From positions 124,001 to 188,000 of the forward strand of contig NZ_PVEO01000007.1 in assembly GCF_002973595.1 (NCBI RefSeq): a stretch of DNA of 64,000 nucleotides, in the 5' to 3' direction. Position numbers and translations under genes: made by a program. Below, one piece after another: positions 8,814 through 15,940 of this stretch. The stretch is from Jejuia pallidilutea. GTDB lineage: Bacteria; Bacteroidota; Bacteroidia; Flavobacteriales; Flavobacteriaceae. Under the pieces are notes generated by a model. That model saw nothing but the letters and a program-made list of their open reading frames with translations. It did no database searches and was not told the DNA's origin. Numbering within the stretch: the first letter of the stretch is position 1; every line of letters starts with the position of its first letter.

Positions 8814-9348
8814 ATAATTCTAATTTTGCATTTTGTTGTTTTATAACTTCTAAATGCTCCTCAATCTTAAATTCTGAAGCATTAAATCTTGTAGACCTGT
8901 GTCTTGCTTGTTCTTGCCTAACAATGCTTCTAGCAAAACGCCTCACGGCCTGTTCAGAATCTAGAATAATTCCAGGAACGCTTACATTATTGCCGTTTTC
9001 ATCTTTGGCTACCATAGTGAAGTAAGAAGAGTTGCAGTGCTTAATTTTTCCAGTTTGTATGTTTTCAGATTCTACACGCAAACCAACAACCATAGAGGTT
9101 CTTCCTGTGTAATTAATAGAAGCCTTTAAGGTTACTAACTCGCCAACTTCTATAGGGTTTAAAAAATCTACACGGTTAACAGAAGCGGTTACGCAGTAAT
9201 GTTGCGAATGTTTTGAGGCACAGGCAAATGCTATTTGGTCCATTAAGTTTAGAATATGGCCACCATGTATTTTTCCGCTAAAATTGGAGTGTGATGGCAG
9301 CATTAATTGTGTTATTGTTACTTGAGAATCTTTAGGATGTTTAAACAT
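8812..9348 (-). CDS. Acyl-CoA thioesterase, hotdog fold
   Basis: This is a 178-residue cytosolic enzyme of the YciA/BACH type that hydrolyses acyl-CoA to free acid and CoA. The core hotdog domain covers about 8-125. It includes the family pattern SGKIHGGHILNLMDQIAF, where the Asp after LM is the usual catalytic residue, and the later segment VTASVNRVDFLNPIEVGE. A charged helical tail of about 50 residues follows. The stop codon overlaps the right flank of the carB terminator palindrome. The chain length preferred is not readable from the sequence. It is followed upstream by the DUF3307/SatD pair on the same strand. Confidence 0.85.
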   Translation of the reverse strand: MFKHPKDSQVTITQLMLPSHSNFSGKIHGGHILNLMDQIAFACASKHSQHYCVTASVNRVDFLNPIEVGELVTLKASINYTGRTSMVVGLRVESENIQTGKIKHCNSSYFTMVAKDENGNNVSVPGIILDSEQAVRRFARSIVRQEQARHRSTRFNASEFKIEEHLEVIKQQNAKLEL

Positions 9349-9351
9349 GTT

Positions 9352-10053
9352 TTATGTTAATAGAGTGTATGTTATACCTGTTAATATTGCAATTCCAAAA
9401 CTAATTAAAGTACCTATTAAAATGTATTCTGTAAGCTGCCTGCTTTTCGATTCCTTTAAATCGCCAAATCTAAAAACCGACTTCGCCGTAATTAAAAAAC
9501 CAACAGCTTCCCAGTGGTCTACAATAATAAAAATAAACACTAAAATACGTTCTAAAATACCAATATATTTTCCAGCATCCTTAAGCGACTGGCTGTTTTT
9601 AGTAAGTTCTGAAATATTCCACTTTAAAAAAATGGTTTTCATTATAATAGAAACGGGGATTGTTAAAAACAACAAGCAGGTTATTAGTACAAGTTGGTTT
9701 TCGGTAACCTTAAAATTAATAGCATTAACTGTATTTAATACAAAAAAATAGCATCCAAAAATTACAAGAATATGAAGCAGCTGATCAACAAAAAATAATC
9801 GTCGTTTTGTTTTCTTCTTTTGAAGTAAAAGTTTAGCGCCATCAATAATAAAATGAGAAAATCCAATAATTAAAATAATAGGCCAAAGCGACAAATCCCA
9901 TAAAAGCAAAGCTGTAATGGCAATATGAATTAAAACATGAAAATAAAGTTTGGGGGATTTTAGTTTTTTCTTCTCTTTTTCTTTTACCCATTTTTGGGGT
10001 TGAAGAAAAAAATCACCAATAAGATGTGCCAGTAATAATTTAACTAAAATCAT
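9352..10053 (-). CDS. DUF3307 membrane protein
   Basis: This is a 233-residue integral membrane protein with about six hydrophobic segments. The family signature is at the N-terminus (LLLAHLIGDFFLQPQKWV) and again at SHFIIDGAKLLL. The His and Asp residues in HLIGDF and HFIIDG are conserved in DUF3307 proteins, whose biochemical role is not known. It overlaps the stop of the SatD-like gene by 4 bp, a typical translationally coupled pair. Such pairs of DUF3307 with a SatD-like regulator are common in Bacteroidota, which suggests the two act together. Confidence 0.8.
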   Translation of the reverse strand: MILVKLLLAHLIGDFFLQPQKWVKEKEKKKLKSPKLYFHVLIHIAITALLLWDLSLWPIILIIGFSHFIIDGAKLLLQKKKTKRRLFFVDQLLHILVIFGCYFFVLNTVNAINFKVTENQLVLITCLLFLTIPVSIIMKTIFLKWNISELTKNSQSLKDAGKYIGILERILVFIFIIVDHWEAVGFLITAKSVFRFGDLKESKSRQLTEYILIGTLISFGIAILTGITYTLLT

Positions 10054-10667
10054 AATAAAGTAGTTATTTTTTGTTGGAACATACTATTTAATTCCCAAAT
10101 AAGGTCTAGTTCAGCGCGTTTTTGGCGTTTGCTAATAGCATCTTGTTTGGTGCCTATTATGTCTGCTAGTTCTTGTTGTAGTGCATCGGGCTGTTCTATG
10201 CTTAATTTAACAATTTCTGCAGAACTAACTGTCCAACTATCCATAAACGTTAAGGCTAATTTTAGATAAAGGTTTAGTTCTTTATTTAATGTTTCGTTAG
10301 CTGTTTTTATACTTAAGTTAACCTTATTTTTTTTTAGAGATTCTAAGGTTTCTCCAGAAAAAATAAAGGCTTCACCGTTAGACTCACTTACTTTATTGCC
10401 TTCATAGGTTTTTTTGCCAATACCTATGGCTAGCCTAACATCTAAGCCGTTTACCATTTTAATACACGCTTTTAAGTAAATAGCATTAATAAAACTTTTA
10501 GAAATATCAGGTATTTCTATCTGAAAACTATCTCCACGGTAAATTTCCCATTTCGATGTGTCGGCATTAAGTGTTGATAATGCAGATTTTAAAGTATGCA
10601 TCCAAAGTTCTGGGTTTTTTAAACTTCTAGATTTTATAATATCTCCCGTTACTATGCTAGTTATCAT
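10050..10667 (-). CDS. SatD-family regulator-like protein
   Basis: This is a 205-residue protein whose N-terminal part (MITSIVTGDIIKSRSL, then WEIYRGDSFQIEI and VRLAIGIG) matches the SatD family, whose fold recalls nucleotide-cyclase-like domains. The last 45 residues (about 158-190; LQQELADIIGTKQDAISKR) look like a helix-turn-helix. Together this suggests a DNA-binding sensor. It precedes and overlaps the DUF3307 gene. A pair of 28-bp direct repeats lies just upstream of its start and is a good candidate for an operator that it binds itself. The ligand is unknown. Confidence 0.75.
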   Translation of the reverse strand: MITSIVTGDIIKSRSLKNPELWMHTLKSALSTLNADTSKWEIYRGDSFQIEIPDISKSFINAIYLKACIKMVNGLDVRLAIGIGKKTYEGNKVSESNGEAFIFSGETLESLKKNKVNLSIKTANETLNKELNLYLKLALTFMDSWTVSSAEIVKLSIEQPDALQQELADIIGTKQDAISKRQKRAELDLIWELNSMFQQKITTLL

Positions 10668-10686
10668 TACTATTCTTTTTTAAAGG

Positions 10687-10742
10687 TATAAATTAAAATA
10701 TTCCTTAATTAAGGCATAAATTAAAATATTCCTTATTTAGGG
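10687..10742. repeat. Two tandem 28-bp repeats upstream of the SatD-like gene
   Basis: The unit ATAAATTAAAATATTCCTTA recurs with an exact 28-bp period (copies start at 10687 and 10715). Copy 1 ends in the palindrome CCTTAATTAAGG and copy 2 in CCTTATTTAGGG. The position, 20-75 bp upstream of the SatD-like start, fits an operator. Confidence 0.65.
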
Positions 10743-10828
10743 AATGTTTAAATGTATTACGTTTTTATATGATAAACAAATATATTCTCTTTTTTGTAAG
10801 AAGATATTTAGTGCGGGTTATGGTAAAA

Positions 10829-12148
10829 CTACTCGTCTTCCTCAGCACGTTTTATTATAGCTTCAGGCAAAGACTTTTTAGCTTTAGCACCCATTTTTTT
10901 GAGTTTTTCAACACTGGTAATAAGGTTTCCTCTACCATGAACTAGTTTATTCATGGCAGCTGAGTAATCGCTTTTGGCCGAATCTATTTTTTTACCTACA
11001 CCTGTTAAATCGCTTACCAATCCTTCAAACTTATCATAAAGAGCTCCAGCTTGTCGTGCAATTTCTATGGCATTGCGTTGTTGTTTTTCGTTATTCCACA
11101 TGGTATCAATAGTGCGCAATGTAGCAAGTAGGGTAGATGGTGTTACAATTACAATATTTTTTTCAAAGGCTTTGTTGTATATAGAATTGTCTTCATTAAC
11201 TACAATAGCAAAAGCGGGTTCAATAGGTATAAACATTAATACAAAATCGGGCGATTCTATATCATATAAATCTTGATAATTCTTTGAGGAAAGTTGATCT
11301 ACATGTTTTCTTATGGAATTAACGTGGGCTTTCAAAAATTGCGGTTTATCATCGTCATCTGCGTTTACCAAGCGCTCGTAATCGGTTAACGACACTTTGC
11401 TGTCGATAATCATCTTTTTTCCGTCTGGTAAGTGTAAAACCACATCGGGCATTACACGAGAGTTATCGTTGCGCGTAAAACTTTGTTGCACAAAATATTC
11501 GCGGTCTTTCTCTAACCCCGATTTTTCTAATACGCGTTCTAGTACCAATTCGCCCCAATTTCCTTGCATTTTACTATCACCCTTTAAGGCTCTAGTTAAA
11601 TTAGTAGCTTCTTTTGTCATTTGCTGATTAAGGTCTTTTAAACCTAATAGCTGCTCTTTTAAGGCAGAATGCATACTTATACTTTCTTTTTGAGATGCTT
11701 CTACTTTTTTCTCAAAGCCTTGAATTTTTTCTTGAAGCGGACTTAAAATATTTTTGATGTTTTCCTTGTTCTGCTCTGTGAATTTGGTAGACTTTTCTTC
11801 TAGAATTTTATTGGCGAGAAGTTCAAAGTCCTTGCGCAATTGTTCTTGGCGTTCTTCAAGTTCCTTATCGCGTTTTAGGTTTTGTTCTTGTAGATTTTCA
11901 AATTCTGAATTTTTTCTGGCCAACTCGGTACTTAAAAATTCTTTTTCACGACGAATTTCTTCACGTTCAGCTTCAATTTTACTAAGGTTTTGCTTTAACT
12001 CATCAATAGTTAATTGCATTTGATTTTGACGTTCCTCCAGAGTACTTTGCTCGCTTTTATTCTTCAATTTTGAAAAATAATTGCCTAAGAAGAAACCAAT
12101 TACCGCAAAAATAATAGCTGCAAGAATTATAATTAAATTGTCGTTCAT
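10829..12148 (-). CDS. rmuC: DNA recombination protein RmuC
   Basis: This is a 439-residue protein with an N-terminal membrane anchor (about 4-24), a long coiled coil (about 30-190; rich in E, K and Q) and the RmuC nuclease-like domain (about 195-405). The last contains ALKGDSKMQGNWGELVLERVLE and VVLHLPDGKKMIIDSKVSL, both typical of the family. RmuC limits inversions between short inverted repeats in E. coli. I start it at 12148 (MNDNLIIILAAI) because a canonical promoter lies at 12170-12200. The open frame runs 26 codons further upstream, but that part would sit in the promoter. Confidence 0.9.
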   Translation of the reverse strand: MNDNLIIILAAIIFAVIGFFLGNYFSKLKNKSEQSTLEERQNQMQLTIDELKQNLSKIEAEREEIRREKEFLSTELARKNSEFENLQEQNLKRDKELEERQEQLRKDFELLANKILEEKSTKFTEQNKENIKNILSPLQEKIQGFEKKVEASQKESISMHSALKEQLLGLKDLNQQMTKEATNLTRALKGDSKMQGNWGELVLERVLEKSGLEKDREYFVQQSFTRNDNSRVMPDVVLHLPDGKKMIIDSKVSLTDYERLVNADDDDKPQFLKAHVNSIRKHVDQLSSKNYQDLYDIESPDFVLMFIPIEPAFAIVVNEDNSIYNKAFEKNIVIVTPSTLLATLRTIDTMWNNEKQQRNAIEIARQAGALYDKFEGLVSDLTGVGKKIDSAKSDYSAAMNKLVHGRGNLITSVEKLKKMGAKAKKSLPEAIIKRAEEDE

Positions 12149-12169
12149 TTTATAGAAAAGAAGTTTAAT

Positions 12170-12200
12170 CAAATATAAATGATTTATTACCTCGCGCAAA
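12170..12200 (-). promoter_or_regulatory. Promoter of rmuC
   Basis: Read on the minus strand, TTTG (12200-12197) and TATATTTG (12177-12170) are 19 bp apart. The -33 box falls inside the 8-bp repeat array at 12195. Confidence 0.75.
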
Positions 12201-12218
12201 GTCGTAAAGACGCAAAGT
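12195..12218. repeat. Three tandem 8-bp units (CGCAAAGT type)
   Basis: CGCAAAGT, CGTAAAGA and CGCAAAGT are in direct tandem and overlap the -33 box of the rmuC promoter. Confidence 0.55.
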
Positions 12219-12308
12219 ATCAACATTTGCTAAAAAGTATTATTTCATGGAGGTACACAGCGTACCGAAGAGATTCACATAGTAGTGAGCTGTTGACTAT
12301 TGTTCTAA

Positions 12309-12346
12309 GTAACTCTGTGCAATCTCTGAGAGGCTCTGTGTGATAA
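12309..12346. repeat. Degenerate CTCTGTG repeats
   Basis: Three near-copies of CTCTGTG/CTCTGAG at 10-11 bp spacing lie just after the ABC ATPase stop (minus strand). They resemble decayed short tandem repeats; function is unknown. Confidence 0.4.
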
Positions 12347-13141
12347 CTATTTCTTCACCCTAAAACTTCCTGTTTGCTCATCAAAAGCAATTAAATCTTT
12401 TGGAAATAAGTTTTCGAAAGTACCCTTTGTTATAAGGTTACAGGGCGCATCTGATACCACATCTGTATCGGTCATCACAATTAAATTATCGCACAATTGA
12501 ATGGCCAGATTTATTTCATGTGAAGAAAATAGGATGGTTTTATTCGTTTCTTTCACCAATTTTTGCAATAGTTTTAAAATATAGGCCTTATGGTACATAT
12601 CTAGATGTGTAGTGGGTTCGTCTAAAATAATTAAATCTGTATCCTGAGCCAAGGCGCGGGCAATCATTACGTTTTGTAATTGGCCATCACTTAATTCAAA
12701 ACATTTTTTGTCTTTTAAATGATTAATATTCACTTGGGAAATTGCACGATTTGTAATCTCGATATCTTCTTTTGAAAGATTTCCAATCCAATTGGTATAA
12801 GGCTGCCTGCCCAGAGCAACAAGTTCAAAAACCGATAAATTTTTGGATGTTATGGGTTCAGTGAGTACTAAACTCATCACTTTTGCCAAGTCTAAAGCGG
12901 AGTATTTTTTAAGTGCTGTATCATTAATAAAAATCTCACCCTTAAGCGGATTTTGAACTTTAGTTAGGGTTCTTAAAAGTGTAGACTTACCTATGCCATT
13001 AGCGCCAATTAACCCTATAAGTTTGCCTTTGTTTAATTCTATATTAATGTTTGAAGCAACAAGCGTTTTTTCAGTTTTAGAATTGTATCCTATAGAAAGG
13101 TTTTCGGTTTTTAAAATGATATGTTTTTTATCTTCTGTCAT
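12347..13141 (-). CDS. ABC transporter ATP-binding protein, probable vitamin B12 uptake (BtuD-like)
   Basis: This is a 264-residue cytoplasmic ATPase of the FepC/BtuD group that powers uptake through a FecCD-type permease. Visible motifs are Walker A GANGIGKST (46-54), the Q-loop region, the signature LSDGQ (near 148), Walker B LIILDEPTTHLD and the switch His in FSSHEI. It is encoded on the same strand as the permease and binding protein, 164 bp downstream of the permease. Iron-siderophore transporters share this architecture. The cobalamin assignment rests on the riboswitch-controlled receptor gene at 15941. Confidence 0.85.
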   Translation of the reverse strand: MTEDKKHIILKTENLSIGYNSKTEKTLVASNINIELNKGKLIGLIGANGIGKSTLLRTLTKVQNPLKGEIFINDTALKKYSALDLAKVMSLVLTEPITSKNLSVFELVALGRQPYTNWIGNLSKEDIEITNRAISQVNINHLKDKKCFELSDGQLQNVMIARALAQDTDLIILDEPTTHLDMYHKAYILKLLQKLVKETNKTILFSSHEINLAIQLCDNLIVMTDTDVVSDAPCNLITKGTFENLFPKDLIAFDEQTGSFRVKK

Positions 13142-13305
13142 TAAATTTTATTTACGCACTCATCTCATTTTCGGTTAAACATAAAAAGTTAAGGTGAGTT
13201 CTATAAAAACTGAAATTCCATTTACTAAATTTAAAACCATCAACTAAATTTGTAAGGTGTAGATTCTGTGATTTTGTTTTGGTTATTTTGAAATTTACGC
13301 TCATA

Positions 13306-14337
13306 TTAAAATACCATTTTTCTTTTTCTAACCAATAACCAAATTACTACGGGAGCACCAACTAACGATGTTATGGCGTTAATTGGTAGCGTATAATCAC
13401 TATTTGGTAATTGCGAAATGCTGTCGCAAATTAACATAACAATAGCACCAAATAAAAAAACTGCGGGTAATAATACTTTATGGTTAGATGTATTGAACAC
13501 TTGCCTTGTAATGTGTGGAATTGCTAAACCTATAAATGCAATTGGCCCTGTAAAAGCAGTTATGGCGCCTGCCAATAAACTCGTTGCAATAATAATTACA
13601 AAGCGACTTTTTTTAATGTTTAGGCCTAAACTCTTTGCGTAGTTTTCACCTAAAAGTAAAGTGTTTAAAGATTTTATTGAGCATGTAGCTAGTAAAATAC
13701 CAACTAAATAAATAATTAACAATATGGTAAGGTCTTTCCAGTTTAAATTGCCTAAACTTCCAAAGCCCCAGAAAATATATTGTTGTAATTGTTCAGCAGA
13801 TCCAAAATAAGACAATACACTTACTATGGCAGCTGTAATACTAGCAAACATTAATCCAATAATTAAAATAGCCATAGTATCCCTTACTTTTAACGACACA
13901 GCTAAAACCGCCAGCAGTACAAAAAAACTACCTAAACTGGCAGCAACTACTACGCCCCATTTTGAAATAAAAAGCGATGCTAAAACACCACTAAAAATAC
14001 CCGATCCTAAAATAACCAAAGCAACACCCAAACTGGCGCCCGAGCTAATGCCCAAAACAAAAGGGCCCGCTAGCGGGTTTCTAAATAAGGTTTGCATCAG
14101 TAATCCAGAGATGCCCAAACCAGACCCCACAATAATAGCGGTTAAGGCTTTTGGTAGGCGGTAATTTTGAATGATATGTTGCCAGGTATCGTGTTCGGTT
14201 GTGCTACCAATAAGGCTGTTTAGTATGTCTTTTAGAGGAATAGGTACAGATCCTAAACTAATGTTTACAAAAAAGCACACTAATAAAATACCAATAAGGA
14301 TGGTGAATGATATACGATATGTGTTTGTATTAGGCAA
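13306..14337 (-). CDS. FecCD-type ABC permease, probable vitamin B12 uptake (BtuC-like)
   Basis: This is a 343-residue inner-membrane permease with about nine or ten hydrophobic helices. It carries family landmarks such as GLGISGLLMQTLFRNPLAGP, ISSGASLG and the cytoplasmic loop GPIAFIGLAIPHI that contacts the ATPase. The start is a TTG at 14337, placed directly after the TAA stop of the binding-protein gene in the same reading frame; no ATG is available before the first helix. That arrangement implies translational coupling. Its specificity (B12 rather than siderophore) is inferred from the locus. Confidence 0.85.
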   Translation of the reverse strand: MPNTNTYRISFTILIGILLVCFFVNISLGSVPIPLKDILNSLIGSTTEHDTWQHIIQNYRLPKALTAIIVGSGLGISGLLMQTLFRNPLAGPFVLGISSGASLGVALVILGSGIFSGVLASLFISKWGVVVAASLGSFFVLLAVLAVSLKVRDTMAILIIGLMFASITAAIVSVLSYFGSAEQLQQYIFWGFGSLGNLNWKDLTILLIIYLVGILLATCSIKSLNTLLLGENYAKSLGLNIKKSRFVIIIATSLLAGAITAFTGPIAFIGLAIPHITRQVFNTSNHKVLLPAVFLFGAIVMLICDSISQLPNSDYTLPINAITSLVGAPVVIWLLVRKRKMVF

Positions 14338-15483
14338 TTATGGTAAAGGTTTAAAAAAGTAGGGTGTATAATTCTTTAGTAATTCGGGGTGACAAATTTT
14401 TATAATATCCTTTAGTGCCAAATCTGGTCTTGTCATGCCAAGTTCAAAGTACAGTACACCACCAGAGGCGCCTTTTGTGTTGCTTATGGTATAAATATTT
14501 TTATGCTTAAAAGCATTAAACATTGTATGGTTTTCGTTTGCATTTTTAAGAGTTGCATAACTTGAGTAGTTTGATGGGTTTAACCAAATATCAGCATTTT
14601 TAGCCTTTATAAAAACCGATTCAAAATTTAATTTTAAACTCCCAGAACCCTCAGTTTCACTCCAAAGATAATTAACGTTGGCATCTTTTAAAAGTTGCGC
14701 TTCTGTACTGGTGCCATTTGGTAAGTACCAAATGTCGTTATGCATTGCTCCACTTAAAACTGTTGGTTTTTGGGTTGTGTTTCGAGCCAGTTTTTTGGCT
14801 TCAGTATAATTTTTTTCAATATGGCTAAAAATAGAATCTGCTTTATCTGCCTTATTGTACAAATGGCCAAAAAGTTTTATCCATTCTGCTTTTGCCAAGG
14901 GCGAGCTTTCTACCCAATCACCATTAAATACAACGGGTATTCCAGACTTTTTTATGGTTTCTAGAGAGCGGTTGCCACCATCAATTCCAAAACCAACCAC
15001 TACATCTGGATTTAATTCAAGCAAAACTTCGGTGTTCAATACTTCATTCTTGCCTAAATCCCTAATGCTTCCATTGTTAATTTGTGCTCTAACAGATTTA
15101 GATGAAATGTAATTGGTACCAGGAAAGCCCACCAAGGTTGTTTCAACATTTAAAAGTTCTAAAGCTGGAATATGTGTTGTGGATGTTACCACAATTTTTT
15201 TAATGGGAGTAACAATAATGCCATCGTAAGCATCTTTTAAAAAAGTAGTTTTTGCTGCGTGTTTTTTATCAATTAGTACGTATTTATAGCTTTGCTTTGC
15301 TTCAGGCCAAGGTGTTTTTATTTCTAGAATTTTATAATTATTTAGAGTAAAAATTTCAAAACCTTTAGCGTGCTTCAAATCAATTTTTTTAGCATTAACA
15401 GGTATAATGTTTTTTGGGTCTTTTTTTTCCTTACAAGAAAACAGACACATTAAAAATGCAAAAAAAAGAAATGTATACTTCAT
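14338..15483 (-). CDS. ABC transporter substrate-binding lipoprotein, probable vitamin B12 (BtuF-like)
   Basis: This is a 381-residue periplasmic-side lipoprotein. It starts MKYTFLFFAFLMCLFSCKE with the lipobox Cys at 17. The rest is a class III (TroA/BtuF, PF01497) binding protein: VLVGFPG-like first lobe, LLELNPDVVVGFG, a long backbone helix and a second lobe (LNFESVFIKAKNADIWLN). The open frame extends 23 codons further, but those lack a signal peptide, so 15483 is chosen. Its stop abuts the TTG start of the permease. It diverges from the riboswitch and receptor gene, so the two transcripts may be regulated separately. Confidence 0.85.
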   Translation of the reverse strand: MKYTFLFFAFLMCLFSCKEKKDPKNIIPVNAKKIDLKHAKGFEIFTLNNYKILEIKTPWPEAKQSYKYVLIDKKHAAKTTFLKDAYDGIIVTPIKKIVVTSTTHIPALELLNVETTLVGFPGTNYISSKSVRAQINNGSIRDLGKNEVLNTEVLLELNPDVVVGFGIDGGNRSLETIKKSGIPVVFNGDWVESSPLAKAEWIKLFGHLYNKADKADSIFSHIEKNYTEAKKLARNTTQKPTVLSGAMHNDIWYLPNGTSTEAQLLKDANVNYLWSETEGSGSLKLNFESVFIKAKNADIWLNPSNYSSYATLKNANENHTMFNAFKHKNIYTISNTKGASGGVLYFELGMTRPDLALKDIIKICHPELLKNYTPYFFKPLP

Positions 15484-15492
15484 AAAAACAAC

Positions 15493-15506
15493 CTGATATT
15501 TATCAG
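15493..15506. promoter_or_regulatory. 14-bp perfect palindrome upstream of the binding-protein gene
   Basis: CTGATATTTATCAG lies 10 bp before the binding-protein start and about 45 bp before the small ORF at 15551. It could be a dimeric regulator site or a leader hairpin. Confidence 0.4.
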
Positions 15507-15550
15507 TTTTAAATTGACTTATGATGTTTATTTTTGAAAAAAATAAAACC

Positions 15551-15658
15551 ATGCGAGACGGTTCAAATTTAACAATATATATAGTAGCTGGAGTTATAAT
15601 AGCTCATTTTCTTGTTGGGTTTATTTATCTTATTTACAAACTAAATAAGAAAAAGTAG
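15551..15658 (+). CDS. Candidate 35-residue single-pass membrane protein
   Basis: This short ORF encodes a 35-residue peptide with one hydrophobic helix (IYIVAGVIIAHFLVGFIYLI) and a lysine-rich end (KLNKKK), the pattern of a small N-out/C-in membrane protein. It lies between the binding-protein gene and the cobalamin riboswitch, on the same strand as the riboswitch and receptor. No homologue is recognised. It may be a real small protein of the B12 locus or a chance frame. Its clean TM-plus-basic-tail composition supports a real gene, while the absence of an obvious promoter weakens the case. Confidence 0.5.
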   Translation: MRDGSNLTIYIVAGVIIAHFLVGFIYLIYKLNKKK

Positions 15659-15688
15659 TTTTTAAAGGCTTATAGTCTTTTAAAAAAT

Positions 15689-15696
15689 TACATTTG
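15689..15696 (+). promoter_or_regulatory. -7 box for the riboswitch/btuB transcript
   Basis: TACATTTG matches TAnnTTTG and would start RNA at about 15702, just before the riboswitch 5' stem. A clear -33 TTG is absent. Confidence 0.5.
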
Positions 15697-15706
15697 CAAC
15701 GAAATT

Positions 15707-15930
15707 TGGTTTCCGCTGCGGCGGAATTAAAAGGGAATCTGGTGAGAAACCAGAACTGTTCCCGCAACTGTAAGCTATAAAGCTTCATGTTAACTTCAAT
15801 GTCACTGTCATTTAGATGGGAAGACCAACATGAAGACGCAAGTCAGGAGACCTGCCATTTTCAAAACAAATAAGTTAAACTTTCGGGATAAAAGTTTGCG
15901 TATGCTAATCCATGCGGTTCTCGAGTAATT
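15707..15930 (+). promoter_or_regulatory. Cobalamin (B12) riboswitch
   Basis: The segment contains the conserved core GGGAATCTGGTGAGAAACC (from 15733), the piece ACTGTTCCCGCAACTGTAA, and the B12 box AGTCAGGAGACCTGCC at 15841-15856. The region after the B12 box to the ATG at 15941 is the likely expression platform. It should reduce expression of the downstream receptor when adenosylcobalamin or a relative is plentiful. Confidence 0.95.
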
Positions 15931-15940
15931 ATTCATTTAA

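Noticed and set aside
9347-9751. 134-codon plus-strand ORF inside the DUF3307 gene
   Set aside because: It is antisense to a membrane protein gene with clear family motifs; the hydrophobic look arises from the complementary strand.
12149-12226. 26-codon N-terminal extension of rmuC
   Set aside because: It overlaps a canonical promoter and repeat array, and it precedes the normal membrane anchor.
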